In this document: positions 46,017-57,512 of the stretch, piece by piece | How the letters are laid out: each line of letters starts with the position of its first letter | Position numbering within the stretch: position 1 is the stretch's first letter | Source of the DNA: Asterella californica | Taxonomy: Eukaryota; Streptophyta; Marchantiopsida; Marchantiales; Aytoniaceae | Length of the DNA: 64,000 nt | Direction of reading: 5' to 3' | Assembly: GCA_036924285.1 (NCBI GenBank) | Contig: JAYKYS010000004.1 | Location: 21,670,001 to 21,734,000 of the forward strand | Position numbers and translations under genes: made by a program | Notes under the pieces: generated by a model | The model's database searches: none | Told to the model about the DNA's origin: nothing | The model's input: the letters and a program-made list of their open reading frames with translations, nothing else

Positions 46017-46415
46017 GTCATGTCAGTTTGGCACCTCGGCTAGGTTGACCGAGTGCGAAGTGGCACATCTCGATAAAGCCGTTAGTGCCGTTAGGACGAG
46101 TTAGTGGGAGAGCTGACTAAGGGTATACTTCGCAGGTAGGGCTTGGAGGTCTTAGTTCTTCGAGTTGCGCCTTCAAGCTCCAAGCTATAATGGATAGTCT
46201 AGTTGAGTGTAACCCGGATTCTCTTCGTGCTTAGAGTGAGTTTGGCTTGACCGTTTGTGAGTAATCTTTGTTGTAGTGTTGGAGATGATAATTTCCATGT
46301 TCAGATTATTGTGGTACACTTATGTATGTGTATGACATCGTCCATGTTTATGTGTATGTGTAGTGTACCTCTGACAGCAGATGTATGTTGTGTAGCGATG
46401 TGTATGCGCACGACA
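46017..46415 (+). repeat. Right LTR of the methyltransferase gypsy element
   Basis: It comprises the 292-bp segment shared with 33627-33918 and a 108-bp tail ending CGACA. The first T of the TG end is G here. LINE sequence starts at 46416. Confidence 0.75.
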
Positions 46416-47115
46416 TCCTGCCTTCTCCATCTGGCGTTGAGTTTATCTGTACCCGATTGGCTTTCTCCAATTAGCAATCTCTAGGTTTTAGTCGGTAAGG
46501 ACCATTTCTTTATCCTTTTGTTTCTCCATTCCCAGTACTAGTTTTATTCCGCTTCGAGAGTTTTTGGTTCCTCAATCAGCGTGCCGTCCAGTTTAGCAGA
46601 CTTTCTCTTTTCTTCTTCCTTCGGTGTGCTTCGATGATCATTTCCTCTGCCATGCTCACCCAGTCCTCCTCCTTGTGCTCTAGAATCTTCGTACATTGCT
46701 GCCTTGCTCTGATCTGCAAACTGAATGATATCCAGTCCTCTCTCATATTTGGCTGCTTGGATATCTTTCCACACAATCAGCGGCACCTTCTTGGCTCCAT
46801 GTTTAGATCTGTCCCAGACAAAATCTCTACAGAGTTTCTCTAGCCTCTCAATACCATACTTTGGGAGTGCGATTCCGGTAAACAAATGGCTTGGCATCAC
46901 TTTTAGGATGTGCTTCACAATTAGGATTCTCCCTGCAAGGGATAGAGTTCTATAGGTCCAGTAGTTAAGTTTCTTGCTAATTTTCTTTTTTATGTACTGC
47001 AGGTGATCCATCGGTCCTATGTTTTTGTCTATCGGATATATCCCAGGTATCTGATCACTTCACCTGAGGCTGCAATGTGGCATCCGCTTTGCACCATCCA
47101 TTGATGTATCTCCGT
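46416..47115 (-). mobile_element. LINE, middle part (RT thumb and connection)
   Basis: Minus-strand frame 46544-47011 reads MDHLQYIKKKISKKLNYWTY, LSLAGRILIVKHILKVMP, then LCRDFVWDRSKHGAKK: the region after the RT palm in plant L1-type LINEs. Upstream is RYLGY near 47050. It ends at the copy 2 LTR on one side and at the gypsy LTR on the other, and fits between the pieces at 63261-64000 and 32461-33625. The palm with its catalytic motif is missing. Confidence 0.8.
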
Positions 47116-48436
47116 TGTCGTGATGTGAATCATTTCTCAAAGTAAATGATTCACTTCTCTGTCAGACGTTAGTCTCTCTGAGTGAAGTCAAGACCTCAGA
47201 GAAGTCCATTTTTGGAAGATATTATATATTTTGAGTCTTAGTAGGTTGATTACCATGTTGATAGGGTTTAAGCTCATGGGTTGTATTTGCGTGTCGTCCA
47301 TGCACGCTTTCTAGCTGATTTAAGTTAATTTTCGGGGCTGCGTGTCATTTTAGGTAGTTTAAGTTTTACGTTGGTACTCTAGGGGGCTTGACGTGGTAGC
47401 CTATGAGTGTAGATAAGTTACCAGGTAGTTTAAGGCACCAAAATGACAACCAAATGGAGCTATGAACTCCCATTGGTCCATTTTTGTCTTTTGTAAAACT
47501 CTAAGTTTAGAAACAGAGCTCTAGAGTGGATTTCGAGCAATTGGTGAGGACACTGTGAAATCTGAGAGTACAGGGAGATAGAGCTCGTCGAGCCAAGCAC
47601 TGTCAGTGAAATTCTTGATCGATTTAGATCAATAAACAAGGAGTTATGCCCAATTGAGGTTCGGATTGTGCCAAATCTGCATCACTTTTGTTGATTTTGG
47701 GGTTTTGAGTGTCAATTGCAGCAGAATTGAGGAAATCGCTTCAAACCTTCGTGGTTGCGTTCACTGTCAGCCGGGCTACGACTGTCAAAAAAGTTTCAAG
47801 TGATTTGAGTTACTGAGTAATTCAGGGCGGCCGCTGAAGCAGAGGTGGTCAGAAAATCTCTCAATCTGGAACAGCAACTTCAGAGAGCGAGATCTGGAGT
47901 TCTGTGTGGAATCAGGAGGCCCAACTTCACAGGAGTGTTCAGCAAGCTGTGTACTGCAAATCCTGTAAGAATTTCCCAAAGTGATCAAGCCAATTCTTTG
48001 TTCTAGGTCGAAACAGCTGTTTGGGTACCAGAAATTGACGTAATTTCTCTACTCAAAAAGTTTCTACTCATATTTTAGTGCTTTGAACTGATCTGAAGCT
48101 GAAACTTCGTATGTGTATCCAATAGGACCTCATTGACATGTAGTAGGAGTTCTGAAGTCTGAACCTTCACTTATTTCTCAATCTTGAGTGTCAAAGTTCG
48201 CCATCTGATCTTATCATTGCTAGTTAAGCCTGAACTTTGCTTCCTGAACATATCAAAAGAGCCAAGAGACTTATATGAGTGTTTTTTCAGTATCACCTTG
48301 AGACCTGAAGCCTATCCTTTGAGTAAAACAGCCACAGCCTGAAGCCCAACGCTTCCTTGAATAGATTAAACACAGCCTTCAAGCTCATATCACAGCCAGA
48401 AGGTTCGCCCTTCCCAGGAAGACTCTCAATCCGACA
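47116..48436 (+). repeat. 5' LTR of gypsy copy 2
   Basis: 1321 bp, TGTCGTGATG...CCGACA. It opens with an 11-bp perfect inverted repeat (47125-47135 / 47144-47154) at the same place as the copy 1 hairpin. Confidence 0.9.
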
Positions 48437-48438
48437 TC

Positions 48439-48456
48439 TGGTGCTTCCACTGAGAG
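48439..48456 (+). other. Primer-binding site of copy 2
   Basis: TGGTGCTTCCACTGAGAG, 2 bases after the LTR end; identical to the copy 1 site. Confidence 0.8.
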
Positions 48457-48504
48457 CTCTTGGGGTGATTGATTGAGAAGGTTGAGTTACTACAAGGAGA
48501 GAAG

Positions 48505-50500
48505 ATGGATCGCAAGAGCGCTACTGCTGCTACTTCTGCAGCTGCTGCATCTACGTCTACTGCAGCACCTTCTGTTGCACCTGTGACTGCAGCGACCTCT
48601 GTACCTGGTCTAGATACGGCTGAGATCCTGAAGACACTTGCGGCCTTGGTCCAACAGCATCCGATCGTTGGAAGGGGTGAGTTAAAATCCACCAAGGCTT
48701 TGCAAGCGATAATGAATAGGTGTAGAAGGTTTGAACGAAGAGATATTTCTAGATATCTGTGTGAGTATAGAGGAGAGATGGAGCTGGTTAGAGTTACTGA
48801 TGTTGAGATGATAGCAAGTTTTGAGTTAGCTGTCATTCCTGAGTTGCGGGACCAAGTTAGGGATGTATAGAGAAGAAATCTTGGAATCTGGATGAGTTTT
48901 GAGCGATCTCTTCGAGAGGAGTTTCTTGAGGAGGATTTAGAGAGAGTTACTAGAAGGACATTTCTAGACTGGGTTAAGCAGCAACCTGGTCGTATGATGA
49001 GCATGAGTGAGTTGCTGCTCGAGAGTTTGATCGGAGATACCGGCAGCTTTCAACTCTAGAGCGAATAACCTTAGATGCTAGGAAAACAGAGCTTTTCTTG
49101 CAAGCTACCGATGATGCTACGGCAGATCGGTTATGTTTTATGTTGGCTGATCGATCTGCTGAGGGAGGTGTTACTATGGATTGGGGGAGAGTTGAGGATG
49201 TTGTGGCTGTACTGACAAGGCAGAGGAGGGGAAGAGTGGTTGTGGGAGGACGTCCGCTTGCAAAAGTGGTCACTCCACCTTATGCTGCTCCTCAAGTACA
49301 GCAGCCTTTGGCCCCTGCTCCCAGACCTGTTGTCCCAGCTGCAGTTCCTTTGATGTCAGTTGTGCCAGCTCTGGCACAAAGGGCACCTGTTCAGAGACCT
49401 ACGGAGAACCATGGTCAACAGAACCAGATTGAAGACCTGATTCGACAGATGCGAGAGCTGAAAGTAGAGCTAACTGGATTGCAGAGAGAGCAGCCACCGA
49501 CGCCTACTGCTGCACGTCCAGGAGGAGCTCCGATTCGTAGATGTATTTGGTGTGACAGTCCTGATCATTTCCGAGGAGACTGTCAAGAGCTCACAGCTGC
49601 TTTGCGAGATGGTGTGGTTCGCTATCAAAACGGTAGGCTGCACTTTTCTTCTACTAGAGAGCCGTTGAGCACGCAGTTTGGACGAGGAGGCATGAGTAGT
49701 CTACCTCAGATTGCTGCGGCTGCAACAGCAACTGCGTTAATGGCACCGTTGGTAAATTCTGATGTATATGCTGGGCATATTGAGGTCTCTTCTAGTCCTA
49801 CATTGCTAGATAGGACTGCTGAGAAGAGTGTGGCTCTAGTTCCTTCTGAGATACTGAAGAGAGGAGCCGAGTCTATTCGTAGTGTCACAAGATGGGGAGA
49901 TCCTGTAGATGTTGCTTCTATCAGAGCATTCTTGGATGTAGATAGACACGTCCACTGGCAGGATGCTTCTGTGGAGGAAAAGAGGCGACGAGAGGCCTCT
50001 GAACTTGATACTGGAGTTCCTGAAGAGACTGGGGATAGACGAAGGGTCACAAGGAGACGAGCGGCTCTTCCTGAGGACATCCCGTCTATTTCTGCAGCTC
50101 CTCCACTTGCACCAAGTCCTATGGAAGACGTGCAGAGATCCTAGCAGGAGCCAACGACTGCTGGTAGGCGGTTTACTTTCCAAAAGAAGGAGAAGGGACC
50201 GGCTTACAAGTTGGCAGCTGATATTGAAACTTCTACTGATCTGAAGAGCATCTTGGAGCAGAGGATAATCGAGTTTTCTCTTCGGAAAGTTCTTGGTATT
50301 GCAAAGAGGGAGTTTCACGAACTGATCATTGACATCATCAAGCGCAAGAGACATGTGATGTCCGAGCAGGTAGAAAGCCAAATGATAGATGTGGTAGGAG
50401 CTTCTATGAATGATGCAGAGTTTGGAAAGGTGCTTTTTCAGGAAGCTGATGACAAGGGATACCAGCAAGAAGCGTTGGTTGTGTACCAACACTATTGAGT
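48505..50500 (+). pseudogene. Gag of gypsy copy 2
   Basis: Starts MDRKSATAATS at 48505. It has the same layout as copy 1: helical capsid-like region (SRYLCEYRGEMELVRV), Pro-rich linker, then an intact zinc knuckle CIWCDSPDHFRGDC (about 49543-49584). TAG at 48868-48870 is CAG in copy 1. A 2-nt insertion near 49018 shifts the frame, which is then open from 49098 to 50144. A further TAG at 50142-50144 is shared with copy 1, and a small deletion lies near 50480. Confidence 0.88.
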
Positions 50501-50529
50501 TCGATGATGAGGAAGCTGGCGAGGAGAGT

Positions 50530-51042
50530 CCAGCTACTGATAGTGATTTCAGAAGGAGATATTGGGCTCGTGCTACAACTGCTACACGAGTTCGTCTTGG
50601 AAGTTTGGCTGAACCTGTTGCTGCTTTAGTTGATCACGGATCTGAGATCAACATCATGTCACTGGAGGTGTATGAGAGAGGTCAGTGGCCTATCAAGCTG
50701 AACCATGGTTGGGTGTTACGTGCTGCAAACAACTAGAAAGGTGAGCTAAACGGCGCTTGTCATAAGGTGAAGGTGAAAATAGGTGATGTGGATGTAGATC
50801 AGCACTTCTTCGTGCAATCTTCTGCTTCATATCCCGTGATTCTTGGTCAACCTTATATCACTGCGGTTCGAATGGAGACCAAAGTGATGAATGATGGATC
50901 TCATTATGCTAGGATCCGTAGTCCAGATGATAGACGTTCTGTGCAGTTTCTGACCGTTCATACGAACCATGAACGAAACCGGCAAACCTTGAGGGATTCT
51001 CCTATCTGTAGGAGTAAGGGTTTTCAGAAACCACTCTCGTAG
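50530..51042 (+). pseudogene. Aspartic protease domain of copy 2
   Basis: ALVDHGSEINIMS gives the active site, with the family's DHG triad; YPVILGQPYI follows. TAG at 50734-50736 replaces a CAG seen in copy 1. The closing TAG at 51040-51042 is shared with copy 1. Confidence 0.85.
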
Positions 51043-51077
51043 GACGGGATAGCGAGAGTGAAGGATCTACTGCTACT

Positions 51078-52838
51078 ATGATCCCGCTTGAGCAGCCTGA
51101 GGGATCACAGGAGGCTGATGGAAAGGCTGCTCAAGATTCAGAAAGTAGTTGTACTGTACATAGTTGGAAATCTAGTTTGATGGCTTTCAGTTCTGATGAT
51201 TGGAGTGAGTTCACGCGGATAGAGGATTGGACTGAGAAGAGTAGAAGGCAGATGGAGAGGTGTGCAGCAAATCTGCGTTGTATAAGAGTTCAGAAAGAAG
51301 ATGAGATGATTTCTGGTGTCTATGAGGAGTTTGTAGGTGTACAATCTTTTGTTCGTTGGCTGGATGATGTAGATAGGTTGATGGAACAGATGGGAGGTAG
51401 GGTGGTGATCCCCATCCATTCTCGTGAAGTCTATGAAGAGATTGTCTCGTACTTGCGATATCGTCCTCATCCGAGACTGGAGAATGGATGGAAGGATGCA
51501 GTCTGTTGGTGTGGCTCTCATCAGGAAGCGAAAGTACACGCCAAGTATAAAGCTGTAGCGAGGAAGGTGAGACCTATGGCGACCCAATTACTTGTTGATT
51601 CTCAGCAGCAGATGGAGTTAGCGGCTGCTGAACCTGTGCTTAGAGCTCCTACACAGGTAGGGCATAAGTTTACTCAAGAGACACTCGAGCAGCTCCAGAT
51701 AGGAGGGGGTGGCTTCTTGACTGAAGTGGAGAAACGAGATTTTGAGCAGATGATAGTTAGTCATGGTAAGGCATTTTCTTTCTCAGCTGAGGAGATTGGT
51801 TGTGTGGATCCTAGTGTGATAGCTCCAATGGTTATCTTCACTGTTCCTCATGTACCTTGGGACTTGAAGCCGATTTCAGTCCCTCGTGCCTTACTACCGA
51901 AGGTCATTGAGTTGCTGAAGGAGAGGGTACGAATGGGTATTCTTGAACCATCTATGGCTCCGTACTCTAGCCGATGGTTCGCAGTACCTAAGAAGACAGG
52001 AGCACTGCGCTTCATCCAAGACTTGCAGCCTGCCAACAACATCACGATTCGAAACGTCAAGACAGGACTTGTGGTTGATGAAGTAGCTGAGGCGTTTGCT
52101 GGAAGGTCAATCTATTCTATTGGAGATCTGTTTTCATGTTATGATCAGTTTCAGTTTGCTTTGGAGAGTAGAGACTTGACTACCATGCGTACACCTTTGG
52201 GATTGATGCGGATGTGTACTCTACCTCAGGGTGCAACAAACTCAGTGGCCCATATGCAGAATGCGATGCATAAGGTGTTACGGGAGTTTGTACCTGAGGT
52301 CACTATCTCTTTTCTGGATGATATTCCCATGAAAGGCTGTCCGATGGAAGACAAAGACGAAGCTCTGACTTCTGATGGATGCAGAAAGTTCGTTGCAGAC
52401 CACATTCGGGATGTGGAGAAGATTTTGATGCGTTTGGAGGAGGTACACCTCACTCTATCATGTATCAAATCTCGTTTTGGTATGTCAGAGATTGTGGTGG
52501 TGGGTCATTCGTGTGGTACTTTTGGGAGGCGTCCGAACCCAGAGAAGGTAGATGCTATAGCAAGGATAGCTGACTGCACCAACATCACTGAGGTTCGACG
52601 GTTCTTGGGAGCTTGTATGTTCTTTCGTGTGAGTATTCCTCATTGTCCACACATTGCCGAGCCTCTGTATGCACTTCTGAGAAAGGGAAGGAGGTTTACT
52701 TGGCGGCAAGAACATCATGAGACGATGGAGCAGCTGAAGGAGATTCTGAAGTCTCCACCTATACTAAGGAGGCTTAGCTACGAGAGCGGGAGACGTGTGG
52801 TACTGACTGTTGATACGAGTCCAAAGGCGATTGGATGA
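51078..52838 (+). CDS. Pol linker and reverse transcriptase of copy 2, frame intact
   Basis: An uninterrupted 586-codon frame. After an acidic linker (about 1-190) come the RT segments RWFAVPKKTGALRFIQDLQP, YSIGDLFSCYDQFQFALESR, LPQGATNSVAHMQNAM and the catalytic FLDD (about residues 413-416). The thumb and connection follow (VVVGHSCGTFGRRPNPEKVD, VRRFLGACMFFR). It ends VDTSPKAIG then TGA, exactly where copy 3 also has TGA. The first RNase H acidic residue lies just before that stop. The frame could encode RT alone, but without a PBS-to-LTR cycle of its own it is unlikely to act. Confidence 0.88.
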   Translation: MIPLEQPEGSQEADGKAAQDSESSCTVHSWKSSLMAFSSDDWSEFTRIEDWTEKSRRQMERCAANLRCIRVQKEDEMISGVYEEFVGVQSFVRWLDDVDRLMEQMGGRVVIPIHSREVYEEIVSYLRYRPHPRLENGWKDAVCWCGSHQEAKVHAKYKAVARKVRPMATQLLVDSQQQMELAAAEPVLRAPTQVGHKFTQETLEQLQIGGGGFLTEVEKRDFEQMIVSHGKAFSFSAEEIGCVDPSVIAPMVIFTVPHVPWDLKPISVPRALLPKVIELLKERVRMGILEPSMAPYSSRWFAVPKKTGALRFIQDLQPANNITIRNVKTGLVVDEVAEAFAGRSIYSIGDLFSCYDQFQFALESRDLTTMRTPLGLMRMCTLPQGATNSVAHMQNAMHKVLREFVPEVTISFLDDIPMKGCPMEDKDEALTSDGCRKFVADHIRDVEKILMRLEEVHLTLSCIKSRFGMSEIVVVGHSCGTFGRRPNPEKVDAIARIADCTNITEVRRFLGACMFFRVSIPHCPHIAEPLYALLRKGRRFTWRQEHHETMEQLKEILKSPPILRRLSYESGRRVVLTVDTSPKAIG

Positions 52839-54676
52839 GCAGTTGGCCAAGAAGATGCAGAAGGTGTGCAGTTTGTTTCAAGGTTTGGAGCTCGGATCTT
52901 AACAGATAGACAGCGTAACTATCCTCAAGTGAAGCGTGAGTTGTGGGGAGATGTTATTGCTATGAAGGTAGACCGAGAGTTCTTGATAGGAGCTCGTGTG
53001 ATACTAGAAACAGATTGTTTGTCTTTGTTGGGTATGATAGCAAACTACAATACACCAGACATAGCAATGCTGCGATGGATTGCTTATGTCCGGAGTCTGA
53101 ACCCTGAGCTAAAGCATATAGCAGGGAAGGACAATCCAGTTGCAGATATGTTGTCTAGGGCTTGTTATACAGATGAGGATGAGATGTTTGCAGAGATGGA
53201 GAATGAAGAGAGGAAAGATGTTTGGTGCCAAGTTGGTCAGCAGACTTCAGACTTGGAACCACTGCCGTTCAACGAGGAGTTTTACACGGATAAGTTCCGT
53301 GATATTGGATTTTATCTTAGTTTGTTATCCAGGAGAGAAGGATGGAGTGATGCAGAGTTCAAGGAGATCAGACGGAAGACGTACAACTACCTTCTACGTG
53401 AAGGTTATCTGTGGAAACGTTCGAAGAGAAGAGACGGGATGCTTGTTAGAGTGGTGGATGATCAACCGACGAAGCTGAATCTGCTGAAAGAGTTTCATGA
53501 CACTTTGTGGACTGGACATCGTGGAGTCTGGGCTACTTACACGAAGATGAAGGAGCGATACTGGTGGAAGGGTTTGTATCAAGACGTGGTGGACTTTGTT
53601 GGGTCATGTCTTACTGCCAGTTCTACTCTAAGGTCCGTTACAGAGATGGACTTGTACCTACTTATCCACCTAGTATCCATTTTTAGTGGGTTCTTGATCT
53701 TGTGATGTTGCCACCGGGATTATGGGGGATGCGTTATTTGGTGTTGGCTCGAGAGGATCTCTCCAACTATGTGGAGGGACGAGCACTACGGACGAAGACT
53801 ACAGAGAATATCTGCAGGTTCGTGCTTGAAGATATCATCTGTCGTTATGGATCGATTGGGAGATTACGAGCAAATAGAGGCGAGTTGAGAGGCGCTGAAG
53901 TGAAGGAGTTCTTTGCTCGTTATGGAGTAAAGCTTCGGCTTACCACTGCTATGAATCCAGAGGGCATTGGTAAGAGTGAACGAGGACACCCTTCTATCGT
54001 TCATGCTTTAGTGAAAGCATGTGATGGTAGGTCTAGAGAATGACCGAGACTACTTCCATTTGCTTTGTGGGCTGATAGAACTACACACTGTACTACGACT
54101 GGCTATATGCCAGTTGAGCTTATGCTGGGGCAGAAACCGATCATGCCTGCTGAGGAGTACTTTCTTACATGGGCTACGCTACCGTGGGAAGATGGTATAG
54201 ATCAAGCTTCACTCCTAAATTAACGTATTAGGCAGTTGGAGCGAAGGGAGGGGGATCTTGCTGATGCGCAGGAGAGGCTGAAGGTGGCTCGAGTCAGAAA
54301 CAAGGAACGTTTTGACAAGACTTACCGACTACGACCGAAGCCAATACATGTTGGTGATTGGGTTCTGGTATATGATAGCACGTTGGAGAATCAGCATTCT
54401 ACACTTCGTAAGTTCTCTCGAAGATGGTTCAGGTCTTATGTTGTGCTAGATGTGTATGAGAATACCACTTATAGTTTGCGTTAGTTGGATGGTACTCCTT
54501 TGAAGCTATATGTGGCTGGCAAACGTGTGAAACTGTTCAAGAGACGCGGAGGGTCAGTTGAGTTATTCAACTTTCTGGAGTCAGAGTTGAGGACAACAAG
54601 AGACGGAGACGTCCCAGTGTCTGATGAGACTGAGGCGGAGGAGAGCGATGATGATGAAGATCAAACAGAAGACTGA
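52839..54676 (+). pseudogene. RNase H and integrase of copy 2
   Basis: RNase H continues after the TGA: VKRELWGDV, ILETDCLSLLG, AGKDNPVADMLSRA. The integrase zinc domain (FHDTLWTGHRG, then a degraded CLTAS) and core are broken by a frameshift near 53620. The second catalytic Asp is Asn (LRANRGEL against TVDRGEL in copy 3); the Glu in GKSERGH is kept. Stops lie at 54041-54043, near 54222 and at 54482-54484. The C-terminal GPY/F-like part (WVLVYDSTLENQHSTLRKFS, RRWFRSYVV) ends in an acidic tail. Confidence 0.85.
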
Positions 54677-54710
54677 GGAGATTGACACATACCGAAGGAT
54701 GTGCAGGTTT

Positions 54711-54722
54711 GGAGGGGGTGGA
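54711..54722 (+). other. Polypurine tract of copy 2
   Basis: GGAGGGGGTGGA immediately before the 3' LTR, identical to copy 1. Confidence 0.85.
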
Positions 54723-54977
54723 TGTCATGATGTGAATCATTTCTCATAGTAAATGATTCACTTCTCTGTCAAGCGTTAGTCTCTCTGAGTGAAGTCAAGA
54801 CCTCAGAGAAGTCCATTTTTGGAAGATGTTATATATTTTGAGTCTTAGTAGGTTGATTACCATGTTGATAGGATTTAAGCTCATGGGTTGTATTTGCGTG
54901 TCGCCCATGCACGCTTTCTAGCTGATTTAAGTTAATTTTCGGGGCTGCGTGTCATTTTAGGTAATTTAAGTTTTACG
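54723..54977 (+). repeat. 3' LTR of copy 2, truncated
   Basis: Matches the first 255 bp or so of the 5' LTR with a few substitutions, including the terminal hairpin (54732-54742 / 54751-54761). The match stops at TTTTACG. Confidence 0.88.
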
Positions 54978-54983
54978 CTATCA

Positions 54984-57376
54984 TATAACGTGTTTTTCTG
55001 TCTAGGAATACACTGGGTATATGGCTATGCAGAGGTATGTGGATTGACAAGGTTGGATCTAGATCTGGATGTTTCCACTCCAATGTTTCACTATCTACTC
55101 TTCTAGCCCGAGTGATCTTGTATCCGCTCGGCTCAAGTTTAAAGCTTGCTACGATCCAAGGTTACGTATAGGTTGCATAAACTTGTGTTACAAACAGATC
55201 TTTTGTACTCTAACTAAAAATACTCAGATCTGTATCGTCTAACAGAAGTTATTCCTCTATATCATTGGAAGCCTGACTTCTGAATAGCTCCCAAGCGACG
55301 CTAACTGCCCATCAATCCAACTATCACAACTTCATAGTACAACCAGACGATGCTATAAGATCACTCAATCAACTTGATAGAGTATCGATACAACTTGCTG
55401 TACACCCTGGTCTACCAAGCATTCCAGCAAGGTAAAGCATGCATACTCCAAAACACTATTCAGATCTCATATATAGCACCAACGGCGGTAGTACCTGGCA
55501 GCTCCGAGAACCCAAACAGCGGCTTAAGACTCATGGTGACTCCGTTCTCCTTCATCACCAAGAGCTGAAATCAGCCCCACACCTTCCAATGTCGAGTTGT
55601 ATGCAGGTATGGCAGTTTCAGCCACAAACTCCTCTCCAAATTGCTCGAAAATGATCAAATTGACAATAGATGATATCGAAAAACCCGAAATTGCTAATAA
55701 CAGAAGTATCTTCGAACTTTGAGACCTCAGTCCTCCCAAACCAGTCGACCAATGATGATCAAACTTCACAGGAAGCTTGAATGGACCCTTCACTCCTACC
55801 CTGAACAATTTTCAGGTCGAAATCTTAAACCAATTCTCAGATATGGATCAAACCGTAATCTGTGCTAACTTCAGAGCTTTACAGACCCAGGTACATTTGA
55901 TCCAAGATTCTAAACAAACTACTCGATCATTTGAGGTGAAACTTCTCAAGTATCTTACTGATAAGACATGCTTCAACCCAGGAAAGTTTCACTCAAAAAT
56001 TCGACCCAGAACTTAAGCAATAGCAAACTATCCATGGCTATCACAGTTCGCTGTTCCCGCTTTATCACGTCTGCACTTCTCAACTTCAATCGGTCGGTTC
56101 AAAATCCAAATCGAACAAGAACCTGATGAAATTGATATCAAAACGACCAGCACGTCGTCAGCTCTCCAACCCAACAGACAGCTCCTCAAAACTCCTCACG
56201 AGTCTCTCGGAACAACCAGAAACGTAGCGGTAGGTATGAATTGCACCCCCTCCACTCAATCGATCATAACGCGCTCATCCTTCCATCAAATCGATCTATT
56301 CTTCAGCCCAGATTGTAGCCTCGGCCGAGAGCTCTCCAACCATACCCTTCGTTTCGCGAATGGACCTCTGAAGCCTCCAGAAACCACAGAAACGTCGCGA
56401 GGATCAGCTAGAACACCATTGGTCCAAAAGCGGACCAATAAGAGCAAAAAGATCTTTACTTTTGTCTTTTCTCCACTTAACTTTTTCCCCTAGAATAAAT
56501 TTTTACTCTCCAAGGAGACACAAGACATCAACAACACTCTAAGACCTCAGAAATCCTTCAGATATGTCGATGGATTCTTCGCGGTCCGTAACTAGCGCTC
56601 AACTAGAATGAAACCAGTGAGCCGCAGACTAATACAACGTCAATATTACAACCTGAAAATGATCTACAATAAAAAGTACGACAAAAGAAAATGGCGAAGC
56701 TATCACTCGGTTGAAATATTCTTGCCCGAAGTTTCTCACGATCCAAGCCCCATGATTGATCTTCGGTCTGCAATGACACCGAACATCGACCCAAAGGTTG
56801 AAAGGAACATTCGATGGATAGTTGAGATCCATCGTTCCTCACAACAAGATGTACACCGTCATATCCCAAGTCTCTCCGTATGTTACAATCGGAAGGATTA
56901 CCGGAAGCTGTAACTCCATCACCCTCCCCATGAATTCATCGCCAAAGTACGCAACTAACCACTGTCGAAAGTGGTCGCGGTGGATGCAATGAAGCTTGAG
57001 TTGAAACGGATTTGAGAAAGGAAGATCCGGAGCCGGTAACAAACCTCCGTCCGTAACCACCACTCCTGCAGTTCTTCACTCCTCCATGCAGACCACCAAG
57101 AACCCTCACGAATCACCCGCTGAGAGAGAATACCGTATGAACCCTCGACCCACCATTTTATACACAAACGCGGCGACAAGGACCATTGAAGTGAACGCGC
57201 ACAGATGGATGACTTGGCACGTTCCTCTACCGTGCGATCACTTAAACAAATAATCACAAACGTGGCACTCATCACATCGTTCGACGAGTTACGCGATATG
57301 GTTCACGAAACACAGAAAAGAAACACAACATAGGTTACACAGGAATTTCACACAGGAGCCGAACCACAACACGACA
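54984..57376 (-). repeat. 3' LTR of gypsy copy 3
   Basis: Starts TGTCGTGTTGTGG at 57376 on the minus strand. About 2393 bp, close in length to the solo LTR (2326 bp). It carries minus-strand open frames near 56629-56832 and 56839-57063 that resemble one another and a frame in the solo LTR. Confidence 0.85.
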
Positions 57377-57388
57377 TCCACCCCTTCT
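57377..57388 (-). other. Polypurine tract of copy 3
   Basis: On the minus strand AGAAGGGGTGGA directly precedes the LTR start, similar to the GGAGGGGGTGGA of copies 1 and 2. Confidence 0.8.
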
Positions 57389-57512
57389 AAACCTGCGCAT
57401 CCTCTGGTATGCGCCAACATTCACAAGTTGTGGTCGGCATCACACTATATCTTCGTCTTCTTCACTGATGTTGTCGTTAGCAATATCTTCGTCATCCAAA
57501 TCTTCTCCGTCA

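Larger units (their letters stand above)
33626..46415 (+). mobile_element. Ty3/gypsy element carrying a DNA methyltransferase and a PHD finger
   Basis: Between two 292-bp direct repeats (33627-33918 and 46017-46308) the order is gag, protease, cytosine-5 methyltransferase, RT, RNase H, integrase, GPY/F-like tail, PHD finger. Integrase after RT is the Ty3/gypsy order. Without the nested insertion it is about 9.6 kb. LINE sequence lies on both sides, so it inserted into a LINE. Flanking bases (TTACT left, TCCTG right) give at best a weakened target duplication. It is inactive through many stops and a few frameshifts, yet catalytic residues of every domain are still readable. Confidence 0.88.
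47116..54977 (+). mobile_element. Ty3/gypsy LTR retrotransposon copy 2
   Basis: Same family as copy 1, with complete but broken gag-pol. The 5' LTR is 47116-48436, PBS 48439-48456, PPT 54711-54722. The 3' LTR is cut at 54977, after about 255 bp, where copy 3 sequence begins. LINE sequence flanks the left end. It supplies the RT, RNase H and integrase that copy 1 lacks. Confidence 0.92.
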
